A stretch of 64,000 bases of DNA from JBBECJ01 sp963763325 (GTDB lineage: Bacteria > Chloroflexota > Chloroflexia > Thermomicrobiales > CFX8). Under the pieces are notes generated by a model. It was not told where the DNA came from, did not search any database, and worked only from the letters and a program-made list of their open reading frames with translations. How positions within the stretch are numbered: the stretch's first letter is position 1; each line of letters begins with the position of its first letter. The translations under genes were made by a program, and so were the position numbers. The stretch spans positions 62,001-126,000 of the forward strand of contig CAVXOL010000018.1 in the NCBI GenBank assembly GCA_963763325.1. Direction: 5' to 3'. This document shows, piece by piece, positions 38,041 through 48,727 of the stretch.

Positions 38041-39090
38041 TTGAATAAGCACGCGCGAATCATTCTTGGCACGATCGCTACCGCCTTCTTCCTTTGGCTG
38101 GCACTTCGCAACGTCGATATTTCGGCCGTCGGCGACGCGCTTCAAACCGCCAACTACTATTACCTGATCCCGGCTTCGATCTGCACCGTCTTCGGATTCT
38201 GCCTACGGGCGTATCGCTGGTCGTTCATCCTCCGCCCGGCCAAACGGGTGCCATTCACGCGACTCTTCCCCGTCATGATGGTCGGATTTGCGGCTAACAA
38301 CCTGCTGCCTGCCCGCATTGGAGAATTCGTGCGCGCGTTTCTGACCGGCAGCCGCGAGGGTGTGAGCCGCAGCACGGCGCTGGCGACGATCGTTGTCGAA
38401 CGCGTCTGCGACGGTCTCACGTTGCTTGCGCTGATGACAGTGACTCTCATGCTGTTCCCGGTTCCGATGGCCGATGCAACGCTGCAGGCCGTCGTCGTTG
38501 TTGCGTCGACCGTCTTCGGCGTTGCGACAATCGTGCTTCTGGGGCTGATTCTGTTTCCAACGCAGATGCTTGTTCCAATCCGGTTTGGCACGTGCCGTCT
38601 GCCAGCGCGGTTCGCCCAGCGAGCCGATGCTTTGGTCGACTCGTTCCTCGACGGCCTGCAGATGTTGCGAGAACCACGCGCATTGCTCGGCCTGGCGGGA
38701 ATGTCAATCGGAATCTGGGCGCTTGAGGCTGCAACATTCGGATTCGTGTTACTCGCTTTCCCGCTCAACCTGACACCCGGCGAATGGCTCGCCGCGTCGG
38801 CGTTCCTGCTCGTGTTCGTCAATCTCGGGATCATGGTTCCGTCCGTGCCCGGCTACATCGGTCCGTATCAGTTCTTCGCGACGCTCGCCCTGAGCGCGTT
38901 TGCCGTCAACGCCGACTACGCATTTGGCCTGGCCGTTGTCGCTCACACGATGCAGTACACGTTGATCACCGGGATCGGGCTGTTCTGCGTCTGGCGGCTT
39001 GGCCTGCGGCTCGGCAGTGTGGCACAACTCGCGCCGGAGCGAACGCCTGCCAATCCTGCCACGCTTCGAAGCGTCCCAGACCAATCCTGA
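38041..39090 (+). CDS. Lysylphosphatidylglycerol synthase-TM/UPF0104 (flippase-like) membrane protein
   Basis: 349 residues with about eight membrane helices. The family signature includes RAYRWSFILRP, NNLLPARIGEFVRAFL, and VPSVPGYIGPYQFF. Members are MprF/AglD-type lipid flippase-like proteins, often beside polyprenyl-phosphate glycosyltransferases, as here. TTG 38041 is chosen because GGAG lies 5-8 bases before it and the next in-frame ATG would remove a membrane helix. Confidence 0.85.
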   Translation: MNKHARIILGTIATAFFLWLALRNVDISAVGDALQTANYYYLIPASICTVFGFCLRAYRWSFILRPAKRVPFTRLFPVMMVGFAANNLLPARIGEFVRAFLTGSREGVSRSTALATIVVERVCDGLTLLALMTVTLMLFPVPMADATLQAVVVVASTVFGVATIVLLGLILFPTQMLVPIRFGTCRLPARFAQRADALVDSFLDGLQMLREPRALLGLAGMSIGIWALEAATFGFVLLAFPLNLTPGEWLAASAFLLVFVNLGIMVPSVPGYIGPYQFFATLALSAFAVNADYAFGLAVVAHTMQYTLITGIGLFCVWRLGLRLGSVAQLAPERTPANPATLRSVPDQS

Positions 39091-39133
39091 CCCGGTTGGC
39101 ACGGGGGTTGCTTGCCCCTATCGGCTCTTGGCG

Positions 39134-39155
39134 GATGCCCTCACGAGAGGGCATC
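39134..39155 (+). terminator. Hairpin after the flippase-like gene
   Basis: GATGCCCTC-ACGA-GAGGGCATC, nine perfect base pairs, 43 bases after the stop; no T-tract. Confidence 0.45.
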
Positions 39156-39252
39156 TGCGTCGTGCGGCGTGATGAACTTGGTATCACTCGATTCGAAACA
39201 GGCAAGTGACTGATACATCCCAGAAGAGTTTTCAGTTTTGAGGAGCATTAGT

Positions 39253-40783
39253 ATGGACACAACGGAACGTTCGACGATCGTGATGGGAGCCGGCCCCGGC
39301 GGGCTCGCGACCGGTTACTGGCTCGCCAAGCACGGCATTCCCGTCACCGTTCTTGAACGGGCGCCGTTTGTCGGCGGTCTGGCAAGAACCGTCGAGCGTG
39401 ACGGCTTCAAGTTCGATATCGGAGGACATCGCTGGTTCAGCAAGGTCGACGAGGTCAACGACTTTTACAAAGAGATCATCGCCGACGAAACGGTTTGGGT
39501 TCGGCGTATCAGCCGCATCTACTTCGACGGCAAGTACATCGATTACCCGCTTGAGATCGGCAATGCCCTGGCAGCGATTGGCCCGGTTAAAGCTGCCCAG
39601 GCTGTTATCGATTACGGGCGGTCAGCCTTGGCGCGTCGCAGCCGCACGACCCAGATCGAGTCGATGGAGGATGCGTATATCGACCAATACGGGCGGACGC
39701 TCTACGAGATGTTCTTCGAGCGCTACTCGGAGAAGGTCTGGGGCCGTCCCTGTTCGCAGATGAGCGGAGACTGGGTCGCCCAGCGCACGAAGGGCATGTC
39801 GCTCGTCACAGCCGTCAAGGATGCGATCGTGCCCGTCGAAAGGCGCCGTCCAGAGCCTGATCGAATCGTTCATGTACCCGCGCTACGGGTATGGACGCCT
39901 TTCGGAACGGATGGCTGAAGGAATCGAGGCAGCGGGCAATCACGTTCGGCTCGGTGCTGGCGTGACGAAGGTCATGCGGCACGGCAATCGCATCACCGGC
40001 GTCGTTGTGACGGACGATCAGGGCCGTGAGAGCATCATCGAGGGAGCCAACTTCGTCTCGTCGATCCCGCTGACGGTCCTCTGCTCAATCATGGAACCGT
40101 CCGCTCCGTCCGAGGTGGTTGAGGCGGCGAAGGCGCTGACGTTCCGCAACGTCATCACCGTCAACCTGATGCTCGACCGCGAGAAGGTCACCGACGACAC
40201 CTGGCTCTACGTCCACGACCGCTCGATTGGGTTCGGACGGCTCCATGAGCCGAAGAACTGGAGCATCGACATGGTGCCTGACCAGTCCAAGACCTCGATC
40301 GTCGCTGAGTACTTCTGCTCGTTCGGCGACGATATCTGGTCGATGAGCGACGACGCACTGGTCGAACAGACCGCCCGGCACATGATCGATGACCTGGGCT
40401 TCGTTGAGCGTAACGAGGTTCTGGGCGGCTTCGCCGTTCGCGCGCCTCGCGCCTATCCGAGTTACACGAGTGGCTACGAGGCTCCGCTCGCGCTGCTCAA
40501 GGAATTCGTCGGCTCATTTGACAACCTGCAGATCATCGGCCGCTACGGAACGTTCCGGTACAACAACGCTGACCATTCTGTTGAAACCGGGCTGCTCGCT
40601 GCCCGCAACATCCTCGGCGAAGCCTATGATCTCGATCAGGTGAACGCCGAAAAGGAGTACCACGAGATCAAGCGGGTCGATGCGCCAGTGTCACGCCGCA
40701 TTCGGATTGTAGAGACGCCACACGTCGAGGCTCCGACGGACATCGTCGCTACCGAAGCGAACCAGCCGGCGTCGGCTGAGTAA
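39253..40783 (+). CDS. FAD-dependent oxidoreductase (UDP-galactopyranose-mutase/amine-oxidase-like), frameshifted
   Basis: About 510 residues. The N-terminus has the FAD dinucleotide motif VMGAGPGGLATGYWLA and GGLARTVERDGFKFDIGGHRWF, a pattern of NAD(P)/FAD proteins found beside polyprenyl-sugar genes. The first frame fails near 39838; the next resumes AVQSLIESFMYPRYGYGRLSERM and runs to 40783. ATG 39253 has GAGGAG. Substrate unknown; context suggests modification of a nucleotide- or lipid-linked sugar. Confidence 0.8.
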
Positions 40784-40867
40784 AGTGATCGGGGCTCCCG
40801 TCCCATGCGAGAGCCAGGCTTGGTCGAGGTCATCGACGACAAGCGTGTCAGGATAGCGCCGGATTCG

Positions 40868-42246
40868 ATGTCCAATCCTGACACGACTCAGTCGTCCCTG
40901 TCTCGACCAGTCGAGAGAGGGACACCAACGACCCGCATCATTCTGGCAATCCTTTGCGTGGCGTTATGCATGCAACTGGTGATGGTCGTTGCCTATCCTC
41001 CGTTCGAGGGCCATGACGAGGTCGCCCACCTTGGCTACCTGGCAACGATTGCCGTCGACGGCCGGCTACCGACCTTTTCCGACACGCTTCCGTCGGCGCT
41101 CGAACCGTATTCTCGCTTCACACTCGACTGGCCCGCGCTGTACACGGCCAATCATCCTCCGCTCTACTATGTCATTGCATTGCCATTCTACGAACTGGCT
41201 GGCAGCAGCTACGAAGCGAAGCTCTACGCTGTCAGGATGGTGGCAGTCCCGCTGTTTCTCATCACCATCTGGCTCACGTATCTGATCGCTCGACTCCTGT
41301 TCCCGTCCAACCGGCTGGCCACGGTTGGCGCTCCCGCAGTTGTCGCGTTTCAGCCTCAACTTGGATTCGAAGGTGCGATCGTCAACAACGACATGCTCGC
41401 GATCGTGTTCGGAACGTTATTGTTGTATCTCTGTCTGCGAGCAATCCGGGACGGGCTGTCGCTCCGACTGGCGCTCGCGCTCGGGCTCGTTTGCGGGCTG
41501 GGCTTGCTCACGAAGGCGACGCTATTGGCGCTGCTGCCGATTGTCGCGTGCATCGCAATCTGGTGCCGCTGGCCCCGTCCACTGTCTCGATTGAGTGATC
41601 GCCAGTGGTGGCGCGAAACGTCGCTTCGTGCATTCGCGATCGTCGGTCCGACTGTCGCGCTCGCCATACCATGGTACATGTATGTGCGACGGACCTACGG
41701 CGACTTCACCGCTTTTGCGGCAACCCAGGAATTGCAGGGCGACTGGAACCGGCCGGCCGGGACATTCACTGAACTCCTCTTCTCTACCTCGTTCCACAGG
41801 AACGCGTTCACGAGACCTGGGGCTACTTCGGCTGGCGGCTGATCCCACTCGGCTCAGGCGAGCTCGCGGTCATCTACACAGCGATGGCGCTGTCGATGGT
41901 TGGGATACTGGTTGGGCTGTATCGCTGGCACCGCGAGAGAAACGGTCATGATCACGTGGCTGATGGCTCGTTCCGGCAACACCAGATCGTCGGCGTCGTA
42001 ACGCTCGCGGCGGCGTGCGTCTTGATGTATGGTGCAATGATCTACTTCGGAACGATGTTTCTGTTGACGCAGGCGCGCTACGTCTTTCCAATTCTTCCTG
42101 CGGCGATCGTTCTGGCGACCGCCGGCTTGGGATCGATGATTCCCGACCGCTGGCACCGTTCGGCGACCATCGTCCTGGTCGCTGGCGCTGGCCTGTTCCA
42201 GACGCTGATTCTCGTGAAGTTGGTACTACCCTATGCGTACCTCTGA
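40868..42246 (+). CDS. PMT/ArnT-type membrane glycosyltransferase, frameshifted
   Basis: About 460 residues with about ten membrane helices. The early acidic motif in YPPFEGHDEVAHLGY resembles the catalytic loop of GT-C glycosyltransferases that use polyprenyl-phosphate sugars. The frame fails near 41780-41800; the adjacent frame gives QERVHETWGYFGWRLIPL and the remaining helices to 42246. ATG 40868 is preferred to the upstream start at 40805, which adds a polar extension. Confidence 0.75.
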
Positions 42247-42535
42247 ACGCTCGGCCCGTAGGTGGATGCGATCCGAGCGGCTGATAACCGCCGGAATAAG
42301 CGTCCTGGTCGCAATGGTTTTGCTCGCGTTAGCATGGCTCGTTCCACTTGAGACGCGCAACGCTCGTGGAGAACGGCGCGAGATGACCGCGCTGACCGTC
42401 TGGCGGGAGATGTTGAACCACCTTCCGGACGACGCCCCAGTCGTTCTCAACGCTGGCGTGCTGGCGATCCTGTCGGTCGTAGCGCTGGTCACCGCATCCT
42501 ACGTCGTCGTCGCCATCACTCGATTGCCACGTTAG
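42233..42535 (+). CDS. Small two-helix membrane protein
   Basis: 100 residues from ATG 42233, overlapping the end of the preceding gene by 14 bases. Two helices (ITAGISVLVAMVLLALAWLV and LNAGVLAILSVVALVTASYVVV). Between two GT-C-like proteins and probably part of the same assembly unit. Confidence 0.6.
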   Translation: MRTSERSARRWMRSERLITAGISVLVAMVLLALAWLVPLETRNARGERREMTALTVWREMLNHLPDDAPVVLNAGVLAILSVVALVTASYVVVAITRLPR

Positions 42536-42547
42536 ACGCGTGGACAG

Positions 42548-44686
42548 ATGAGTCGCCCACGCAACCGCAGGCAATCCACAGCCATCACCAACAAGTCGAA
42601 TCTCGCGCCGGAACAGACCGATTCACAGTCATCGTCGGCCCGACCCGACCACGCCGGCCCGTTAGCTCAGACGCTCACAATGCACGGCTGGGCTCTCGCA
42701 CTGCTCGCGCTGGTGATCGTCGTCACGCTACAACTCGGCGCGCTCGACTGGTATGCCCGAGATCGACTCGTCCTACCAGATGGTTCAAGCGAACGGATCC
42801 CCAACACGTTCGCCTCAATCGACCATCCGTTTCATATCAGCAAGGAACGCTCGGTCCTCGATGCGATTCGTGACGGAGACTTTCCGCGCTGGTTCTCGAA
42901 TCACCAGGCCGGCTATCCGACCGAGTTCTATCCATTGGGGGCCGACCTGGTCGTAGCAGCGGCATGGGGGATCGGTCTGGGCCAGGTTCCGCTCGAAGTC
43001 ATTCACAAGCTTGTCGTCATCGCCGTCCTCTTCATCCCGGTCGCTGCCTATTGGGTCATCGCTCGGCGCGACGGATGGCCAGCCAGCGTTGCCGTGACCG
43101 CCGCCATTCTGCACCTCTTCGTGCCGGGAAGCTGGCTCGGAGGTGGTCCGGACGAGTTGCTCCGAATGGGAATGTGGCCTAACGTCTTCGCCGCCTATCT
43201 GACACTTCCACTGATGCTATGGGCGGCAGACTATCTACGTGGCGGTAGTTACGTTCGGCTCGTCATAGCCAGCAGTGTTGCATCGCTTGCGATCTATACC
43301 AACCCTCGCGCCACAATCGCGGTTGCGACTGTTCTTCTGGCGGTCGGCATCGTCATACTTCGCGATCGCCAGCTCACCAGTTCCTCCTCAGGATCGATCG
43401 AGCAGAGCGCGTTCTCCACCCTCACGCGACGTCTGCTGGCGCTAGCACTGCTCATCTTCCTGCTGACAGCGACTCTGATCGTTCCGCTGAGGAGCCACCA
43501 GGATCTATACGAGTTCACACGGTTCGTCGAGTTCAGCAGCGTCGGGAAAGTCTGGGAATACGTTTCCGGCGCGATCCCGATCGAGGTGATGGTCGTGGCC
43601 GCGATCGGTGCGGTCGTCACATCCCGAACGGACCGGTTTCACAGCCGCGTCCTGGCTCTCTGGATGCCAATGGCCTTGCTCGTAAGCCTGGTAGCCGGCG
43701 GGCTTCTCCGCGATCTCCCGATCCTCTCCCAACTCGAAGGTCCGCGCTTGTTGCCGTTGGTCCGACTACCAGCGCTGTTCCTCGCCGCCGTCGCGCTTCA
43801 CACAGGCGTGCAGTTCCTTTTACGCTTCGCGAAGTTCACCGACACTCAGCGGTGGGCGAACGTCGCAACCGTCGCCGTCGCGGCTGCCTCCGTCCTGACG
43901 CCAATCTCACCACTCTCGGGTGACGAGCGAGGATTGCCGGAGACAGAAACAACCGACCAGCACGCGTATACGGAGATCGCTCGCACCGCTGGAATCTACC
44001 AGCAGCTGGCGACACCGTCCGACAGACCACTTATCATTGGATCGCCATTGTCTGATCATGCGTCGTTCTGGATTCCGGCTCTGACCGACTCCAACGCCTT
44101 TCACGCCGCCTGGGTCTGGTACTGGAAGACGCCCGGCTACGCCGATCGAACGCAGATCGCCGATATCAACTCCGCACTTGAGATCGACTTCCTCCGACGC
44201 CACGCGTTGACGATGGTGCTGATCGCGACCAACGACGCCGACAGCCTCCAAAAGGCGCTGTCAAAACCTCACCTGCACCTGGTCGAACGAGCGGAATCCG
44301 GCGGTTACGCCGTCTTCCAGGTTGACGACGCAGTCTCGTCCGCTCGCGGGCCAATCTCGCTCGTCACCGGTAGTGTCATTGCACTCGAAATGTCACGCGA
44401 GCACCTTGTAGCGGAAATTGAGTCACCTCAGGCATCCGAAGTACGCATCGCGGTAAACGCATTCCCAGGATGGAAGGCAACGGTTGACGGCGCCAACGTT
44501 CCGGTCCGCCGTTCGGACGACGGCTTCATGCTGGTGGATGTCCCAGCCGGAGATGTCGTCCTGGAATTGACCTACACGACTGAGCCGGCTGTCTGGATTG
44601 GGAGAGCGTTGACGACGACGGGGTTGATCCTGATGGTAGTTGTCGTGATCGTTCCGCGTGTCCGTCGCCGGCCTAGTTCTGACTGA
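42548..44686 (+). CDS. Large YfhO/GT-C-like membrane protein
   Basis: 712 residues: a polar N-terminus, about 12 membrane helices (residues 45-450), and an extracytoplasmic C-terminal domain. The last part, FPGWKATVDGANVPVRR...VPAGDVVLELTY, closely follows the C-terminal pattern of YfhO-type membrane proteins that glycosylate lipoteichoic acid or other surface polymers. The loop GWALALL...SIDHPFHISKERSVL contains candidate acidic/His residues. Start ATG 42548 lies 12 bases after the previous gene. Confidence 0.75.
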   Translation: MSRPRNRRQSTAITNKSNLAPEQTDSQSSSARPDHAGPLAQTLTMHGWALALLALVIVVTLQLGALDWYARDRLVLPDGSSERIPNTFASIDHPFHISKERSVLDAIRDGDFPRWFSNHQAGYPTEFYPLGADLVVAAAWGIGLGQVPLEVIHKLVVIAVLFIPVAAYWVIARRDGWPASVAVTAAILHLFVPGSWLGGGPDELLRMGMWPNVFAAYLTLPLMLWAADYLRGGSYVRLVIASSVASLAIYTNPRATIAVATVLLAVGIVILRDRQLTSSSSGSIEQSAFSTLTRRLLALALLIFLLTATLIVPLRSHQDLYEFTRFVEFSSVGKVWEYVSGAIPIEVMVVAAIGAVVTSRTDRFHSRVLALWMPMALLVSLVAGGLLRDLPILSQLEGPRLLPLVRLPALFLAAVALHTGVQFLLRFAKFTDTQRWANVATVAVAAASVLTPISPLSGDERGLPETETTDQHAYTEIARTAGIYQQLATPSDRPLIIGSPLSDHASFWIPALTDSNAFHAAWVWYWKTPGYADRTQIADINSALEIDFLRRHALTMVLIATNDADSLQKALSKPHLHLVERAESGGYAVFQVDDAVSSARGPISLVTGSVIALEMSREHLVAEIESPQASEVRIAVNAFPGWKATVDGANVPVRRSDDGFMLVDVPAGDVVLELTYTTEPAVWIGRALTTTGLILMVVVVIVPRVRRRPSSD

Positions 44687-44739
44687 CCTCTGAACTCGTG
44701 TACGATACTTCCCTGGAAGGGGAGGGGCGGAACACGACC

Positions 44740-46857
44740 ATGAACGAGGTTCAGGAGTCACGAGCGCATCGGATCGCGCTGTCGTTCGATGTCGGCGGCA
44801 CGTTTACCGACTTCGTCGCGATCGACATCGACGCTGGTGAGATCGTTGCACGGCACAAAGTGCTGACGAACTCTCGGTATCCCGCGCGCGGCGTCACGCG
44901 CGGATGGAACGAGATGGAAGCGAGCGGACTCTCAGCCGATACGATACGGCTCTCGGTCCACTCGACGACGCTGGTCACGAATGCGTTGATCGAACGCAAG
45001 GGAGCCACGACTGTCCTGCTGGCGACTCGCGGCTTTCGAGACTTGCTGGAACTCGCCCGCGAGCAGATGTACGACATCTACGACCTGTTCGCGCCACCAC
45101 CGGAGCCGCTCATCCCGCGACCACTGCGGCTTGAGATCGATGAACGCACAGATGCGGATGGACGCATCCTGCTCGACCCAACCGCAGAGTCCATCGACGC
45201 TGCTGTCAGCGCGATCCGCGACATCGGGGCAACCGCCGTCGCTATCGCGTTCCTGCATGCATATCGCAATCCCGCCAACGAACAGGCCGTCGCGGCGGCG
45301 CTCGAACGCGCGATGCCCGAGATCACGATCTCGCTGTCGTCTTCAGTCGCGCCAATCGTCGGAGAGTACGAACGCACATCGACCACAGCCGCAGACGCTT
45401 TCACCAAGCCGGCGGTTCGCGAGTATATCGGCGAACTCGACCGTTCGCTCAGCGAGACCGGCATTTGTGGGCCGCTCTACCTGATGCTGTCCTCTGGGGA
45501 GATCGCATCCGCCGCGACAGCTGTCGAACGTCCGATCCGGCTGCTCGAGTCCGGTCCGGCGGCTGGAGCAATCGCCGCGGCGTTCATCGGCAGTCTTGCC
45601 GGTCACGACGATGTCCTCTCGCTCGATATGGGCGGGACAACCGCAAAAGCATGCGTGATCGAGGGTGGGAAGCCTGAACTGGCCCATCGACTCGAGGTCG
45701 CTCGCGTCCGACGCTTCATGGCCGGATCCGGGTTGCCGGTTGTCGCGCCGGTTGTCGATCTGATCGAAATCGGAGCCGGCGGTGGCAGCATCGCCCGACG
45801 TGACGAGCTTGGGTTGCTGAAAGTCGGTCCCGACTCGGTTGGCGCCGATCCCGGCCCGGCGTGCTACGGCCTTGGTGGTGACCAGCCGACTGTCTCTGAC
45901 GCCAACCTCGTCCTCGGCTACCTGAATCCCGATTACTTCCTGGGAGGCTCAATCCCGCTCCATGCTGATCGCGCTCGCGAGGCTATCGCTCGCCTCGGAG
46001 ACGGTTTGGGCCTCTCGGTCGAGGAAACCGCCTGGGGAATTCATCGAGTCGTCAACGAGAACATGGCTGCTGCTGCCCGCGTCCACATCATCGAGCGCAA
46101 CCGCGACCCGCGCGCGCTGACAACGATCGCGTTCGGCGGCGCCGGTCCGGCTCACGCGGTCGCCGTCGCGCGCATCCTCGGCAGCCCGACCGTCATCTTC
46201 CCGCCCGGAGCGGGTGTCGCGTCCGCTTTCGGGGCGCTCGTTGCGCCATTGTCATTCACCGCCGGTCGTACCCTCATGATACGTCTCGACCGCGCTGACT
46301 GGGACGAAATCGGCGAGATGTACGATGCCATGCGCCAGGAGGCAATTCGAGAGCTCAGTCAGGCAGGCGTCGAGTCGTCCGAGATTCAGATGCGTCGCTG
46401 GGCGGAGATGCGGCTCGAAGGCCAATATCACGAAATCAGCGTCGATCTGCCGGACGGCCGGCTCGACCACGGATCTGTCGCAGCGATCCAGAAGTCCTTC
46501 GACGCTGCCTACGAGAAGCAGTACGGTCGCGTCCTCGAAGGACTTCCAATCGAGGCGTTGCACTGGCGCATGAGCGCAACCGGCCCCGATCAGCAGGTTC
46601 ACCTCCGCCGCCATGAGCACGGAGACGGGGATGCGACGATGGCAATCAAGGGCCACCGTCAGGTCTGGTTTCCCGGCGGATACCGCGAAACCAGCATCTA
46701 CGATCGCGACCTGCTCTGTTCGGGGATGATGTTCGCCGGACCTGCCATCATCGAAGAGCGCGAAGCGACGTCCGTTATCTGGCCAGGCGACAGCGCGACT
46801 GTCGATGAATACCTCGCAATCATCGTTCGGATCGGTGAACAGGAGCAGCAGCGATGA
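44740..46857 (+). CDS. hyuA: Hydantoinase/oxoprolinase A-type subunit
   Basis: 705 residues of the HyuA/oxoprolinase family, an ATP-dependent cyclic amide hydrolase subunit. ATP-binding motifs: LSFDVGGTFTDFVAID at the N-terminus, VVTNALI-like HSTTLVTNALIERKG, LLESGPAAGAIAAAF, and LDMGGTTAKACVI. ATG 44740 is chosen because it places the ATP motif normally; GGAGGGG upstream is a little distant. A GTG at 44698 is the alternative. The ATGA overlap with the next gene means the A and B subunits are coupled. Confidence 0.93.
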   Translation: MNEVQESRAHRIALSFDVGGTFTDFVAIDIDAGEIVARHKVLTNSRYPARGVTRGWNEMEASGLSADTIRLSVHSTTLVTNALIERKGATTVLLATRGFRDLLELAREQMYDIYDLFAPPPEPLIPRPLRLEIDERTDADGRILLDPTAESIDAAVSAIRDIGATAVAIAFLHAYRNPANEQAVAAALERAMPEITISLSSSVAPIVGEYERTSTTAADAFTKPAVREYIGELDRSLSETGICGPLYLMLSSGEIASAATAVERPIRLLESGPAAGAIAAAFIGSLAGHDDVLSLDMGGTTAKACVIEGGKPELAHRLEVARVRRFMAGSGLPVVAPVVDLIEIGAGGGSIARRDELGLLKVGPDSVGADPGPACYGLGGDQPTVSDANLVLGYLNPDYFLGGSIPLHADRAREAIARLGDGLGLSVEETAWGIHRVVNENMAAAARVHIIERNRDPRALTTIAFGGAGPAHAVAVARILGSPTVIFPPGAGVASAFGALVAPLSFTAGRTLMIRLDRADWDEIGEMYDAMRQEAIRELSQAGVESSEIQMRRWAEMRLEGQYHEISVDLPDGRLDHGSVAAIQKSFDAAYEKQYGRVLEGLPIEALHWRMSATGPDQQVHLRRHEHGDGDATMAIKGHRQVWFPGGYRETSIYDRDLLCSGMMFAGPAIIEEREATSVIWPGDSATVDEYLAIIVRIGEQEQQR

Positions 46858-48527
46858 CCGCCATCCAGTTACCTGACATGGCCACGACCGACGAGTTCGA
46901 CCCGGTCTCGCTGGAAATCATGTGGAGCCGGTTGATCAGCATCGCCGACGAGATGTGGACGACCGTCCTGCGGACCGCAGTCTCAACGATCATCGGCGCC
47001 GCCCAGGACTTTGGCTGCGAGCTGCTCGACGAGCGCGGCAACTCGCTCGCGCATTCCTACCGTTCGATGCCGGTCTTCAACCTGATCATGCCGGAGCTGA
47101 CACGCAAGCTGATCGAAGCGTTCCCGATCGAGACGATGCGCGAAGGCGACGTCTACACGACCAACGATCCCTGGCTCTGCGCCGGCCACCTCGACGATAT
47201 CGCCGTCATCACGCCGATCTTCCGCAACGGCTCAGTCGTCGCGTTCGCCAACACAGTTGCCCATACTTCGTCGATCGGTGGCGCGCTCGACGGACTCTCG
47301 GTTCGCGATCTCCATGAGGAGGGCTTCTTCATGCCGCTCCTCAAGCTCTACGACGCGGGCCAGCCGAACGAAACGCTCTTCGCCCTGATTCGTTCAAACG
47401 TCCGACAACCCGACATGGTCCTGACCGACATCGAGTCGCAGGTCACCGCCAACACCGTTGCCACCCAGCGAGTGCTGGCGTTCCTTGATGAGTACCAGCT
47501 CGACTCGCTCTCAACACTCGCCCACGCCGTCCAGTCGCGCGCCGAATTCGCGATGCGGGCCGCGGTCACGGCAATTCCGGACGGTCGCTACGAGGCAGAG
47601 GAGATGGTCGAAGGCACCGGCAACCCGCTGAAGCTACGCGTCACGATCGATGTACGCGGCTCCGACATCCACGTCGACTACGCCGGGACCGACCCGCAAC
47701 GCATGGCGGGAGGTATCAACTGCACCTTCACCTACACGCGCGCTCACACCGTCTACCCTCTCAAGTGCCTGTTGACGCCGAACGTCCCGAACAACGAAGG
47801 CTGCTTCCGGCCAATTCACGTCACGGCGCCCGAACGCTCGGTTCTGAACGCGCTGCCACCTGCTTCGGTCAACTCCCGGACCCTTACCGGATGGCACATG
47901 CACACCCTGATCTTCCGCGCGCTCGCGCCGGCCATGCCGGAACGGGTTCAGGCAGGAAACGGACTGATGTACACGATCCGCGCCTACGCCCGCGACGCTG
48001 ATGGGAGTCCGCACAACGCCCATCTGATCTGCGGCGGCGGTCGCGGTGCCGGATTCGGCAACGATGGCACGACCCGCAACTGCTTCCCATCCAGCGCCGG
48101 TAACGTCCCGATCGAAATATTCGAATCGCGGGTACCGGTTCTCGTCGAGGAGGATTCGCTCGAACCCGATTCCGGTGGCAGCGGCCAATGGCGCGGCGCG
48201 CCCGGTCAGCGCGTTACTCTCCGTCGCCACCCGGACCACGAACTCCCAGTCACGCTCTATGTCCACCCGGATCGCTTGCGCTACCCGGCACCAGGCCTGG
48301 CAGGCGGAGGCGACTCGCGTTGCAACGAGCTACTCCTCAACGGTGAGTCCCTCGCCCAAAACGGGCACCTCAAGACAGGTGAGATCATCCTGAACACCCC
48401 GACCGACCGATTCACATCCATCGTCGCCGGCGGCGCAGGCTACGGAGACCAAGCCAACCGCGACGGCGAAGCGTCAGCACGCGACCGCACGTACGGGTAT
48501 GTCTCTCATCGAGTGAATGGGACCTGA
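46854..48527 (+). CDS. hyuB: Hydantoinase/oxoprolinase B-type subunit
   Basis: 557 residues. FDPVSLEIMWSRLISIADEM and DFGCELLDERGNSLAHS start a typical HyuB; TTNDPWLCAGHLDDIAVI, GGINCTFTYTRAHTVYPLK, and the closing GGGRGAGFGNDG are family hallmarks. It pairs with HyuA to open hydantoin-like or 5-oxoproline rings with ATP. A stem-rich repeat follows its stop. Confidence 0.93.
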   Translation: MTAIQLPDMATTDEFDPVSLEIMWSRLISIADEMWTTVLRTAVSTIIGAAQDFGCELLDERGNSLAHSYRSMPVFNLIMPELTRKLIEAFPIETMREGDVYTTNDPWLCAGHLDDIAVITPIFRNGSVVAFANTVAHTSSIGGALDGLSVRDLHEEGFFMPLLKLYDAGQPNETLFALIRSNVRQPDMVLTDIESQVTANTVATQRVLAFLDEYQLDSLSTLAHAVQSRAEFAMRAAVTAIPDGRYEAEEMVEGTGNPLKLRVTIDVRGSDIHVDYAGTDPQRMAGGINCTFTYTRAHTVYPLKCLLTPNVPNNEGCFRPIHVTAPERSVLNALPPASVNSRTLTGWHMHTLIFRALAPAMPERVQAGNGLMYTIRAYARDADGSPHNAHLICGGGRGAGFGNDGTTRNCFPSSAGNVPIEIFESRVPVLVEEDSLEPDSGGSGQWRGAPGQRVTLRRHPDHELPVTLYVHPDRLRYPAPGLAGGGDSRCNELLLNGESLAQNGHLKTGEIILNTPTDRFTSIVAGGAGYGDQANRDGEASARDRTYGYVSHRVNGT

Positions 48528-48554
48528 CAACCAGTCAGCGTGCTTGTGTGACCT

Positions 48555-48651
48555 CCCAGTCATCCCGAGCTAAGGCAAATGACCTCCCCGTCCTTGACGA
48601 TTCGCGTCAGTAGAGAGGGGAGGTCCTTCGTTGCGGATCAGGATGACTGGG
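48555..48651. repeat. Nested palindromic GTCATCC-type element
   Basis: Outer arms CCCAGTCATCC (48555-48565) and GGATGACTGGG (48641-48651), and inner arms GACCTCCCC (48581-48589) and GGGGAGGTC (48617-48625), can form a long imperfect hairpin. The GTCATCC...GAAGGACCTCCC pattern resembles dispersed palindromes I recall from Chloroflexota and other genomes. It lies between convergent hyuB and the deacylase. Confidence 0.65.
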
Positions 48652-48727
48652 GAACACCTGCGTATCTTTTCAACGGTCGGTGCGTCACATTCTCAACGTT
48701 GGGCTATTCAAGGCGACAGGACAGGTG

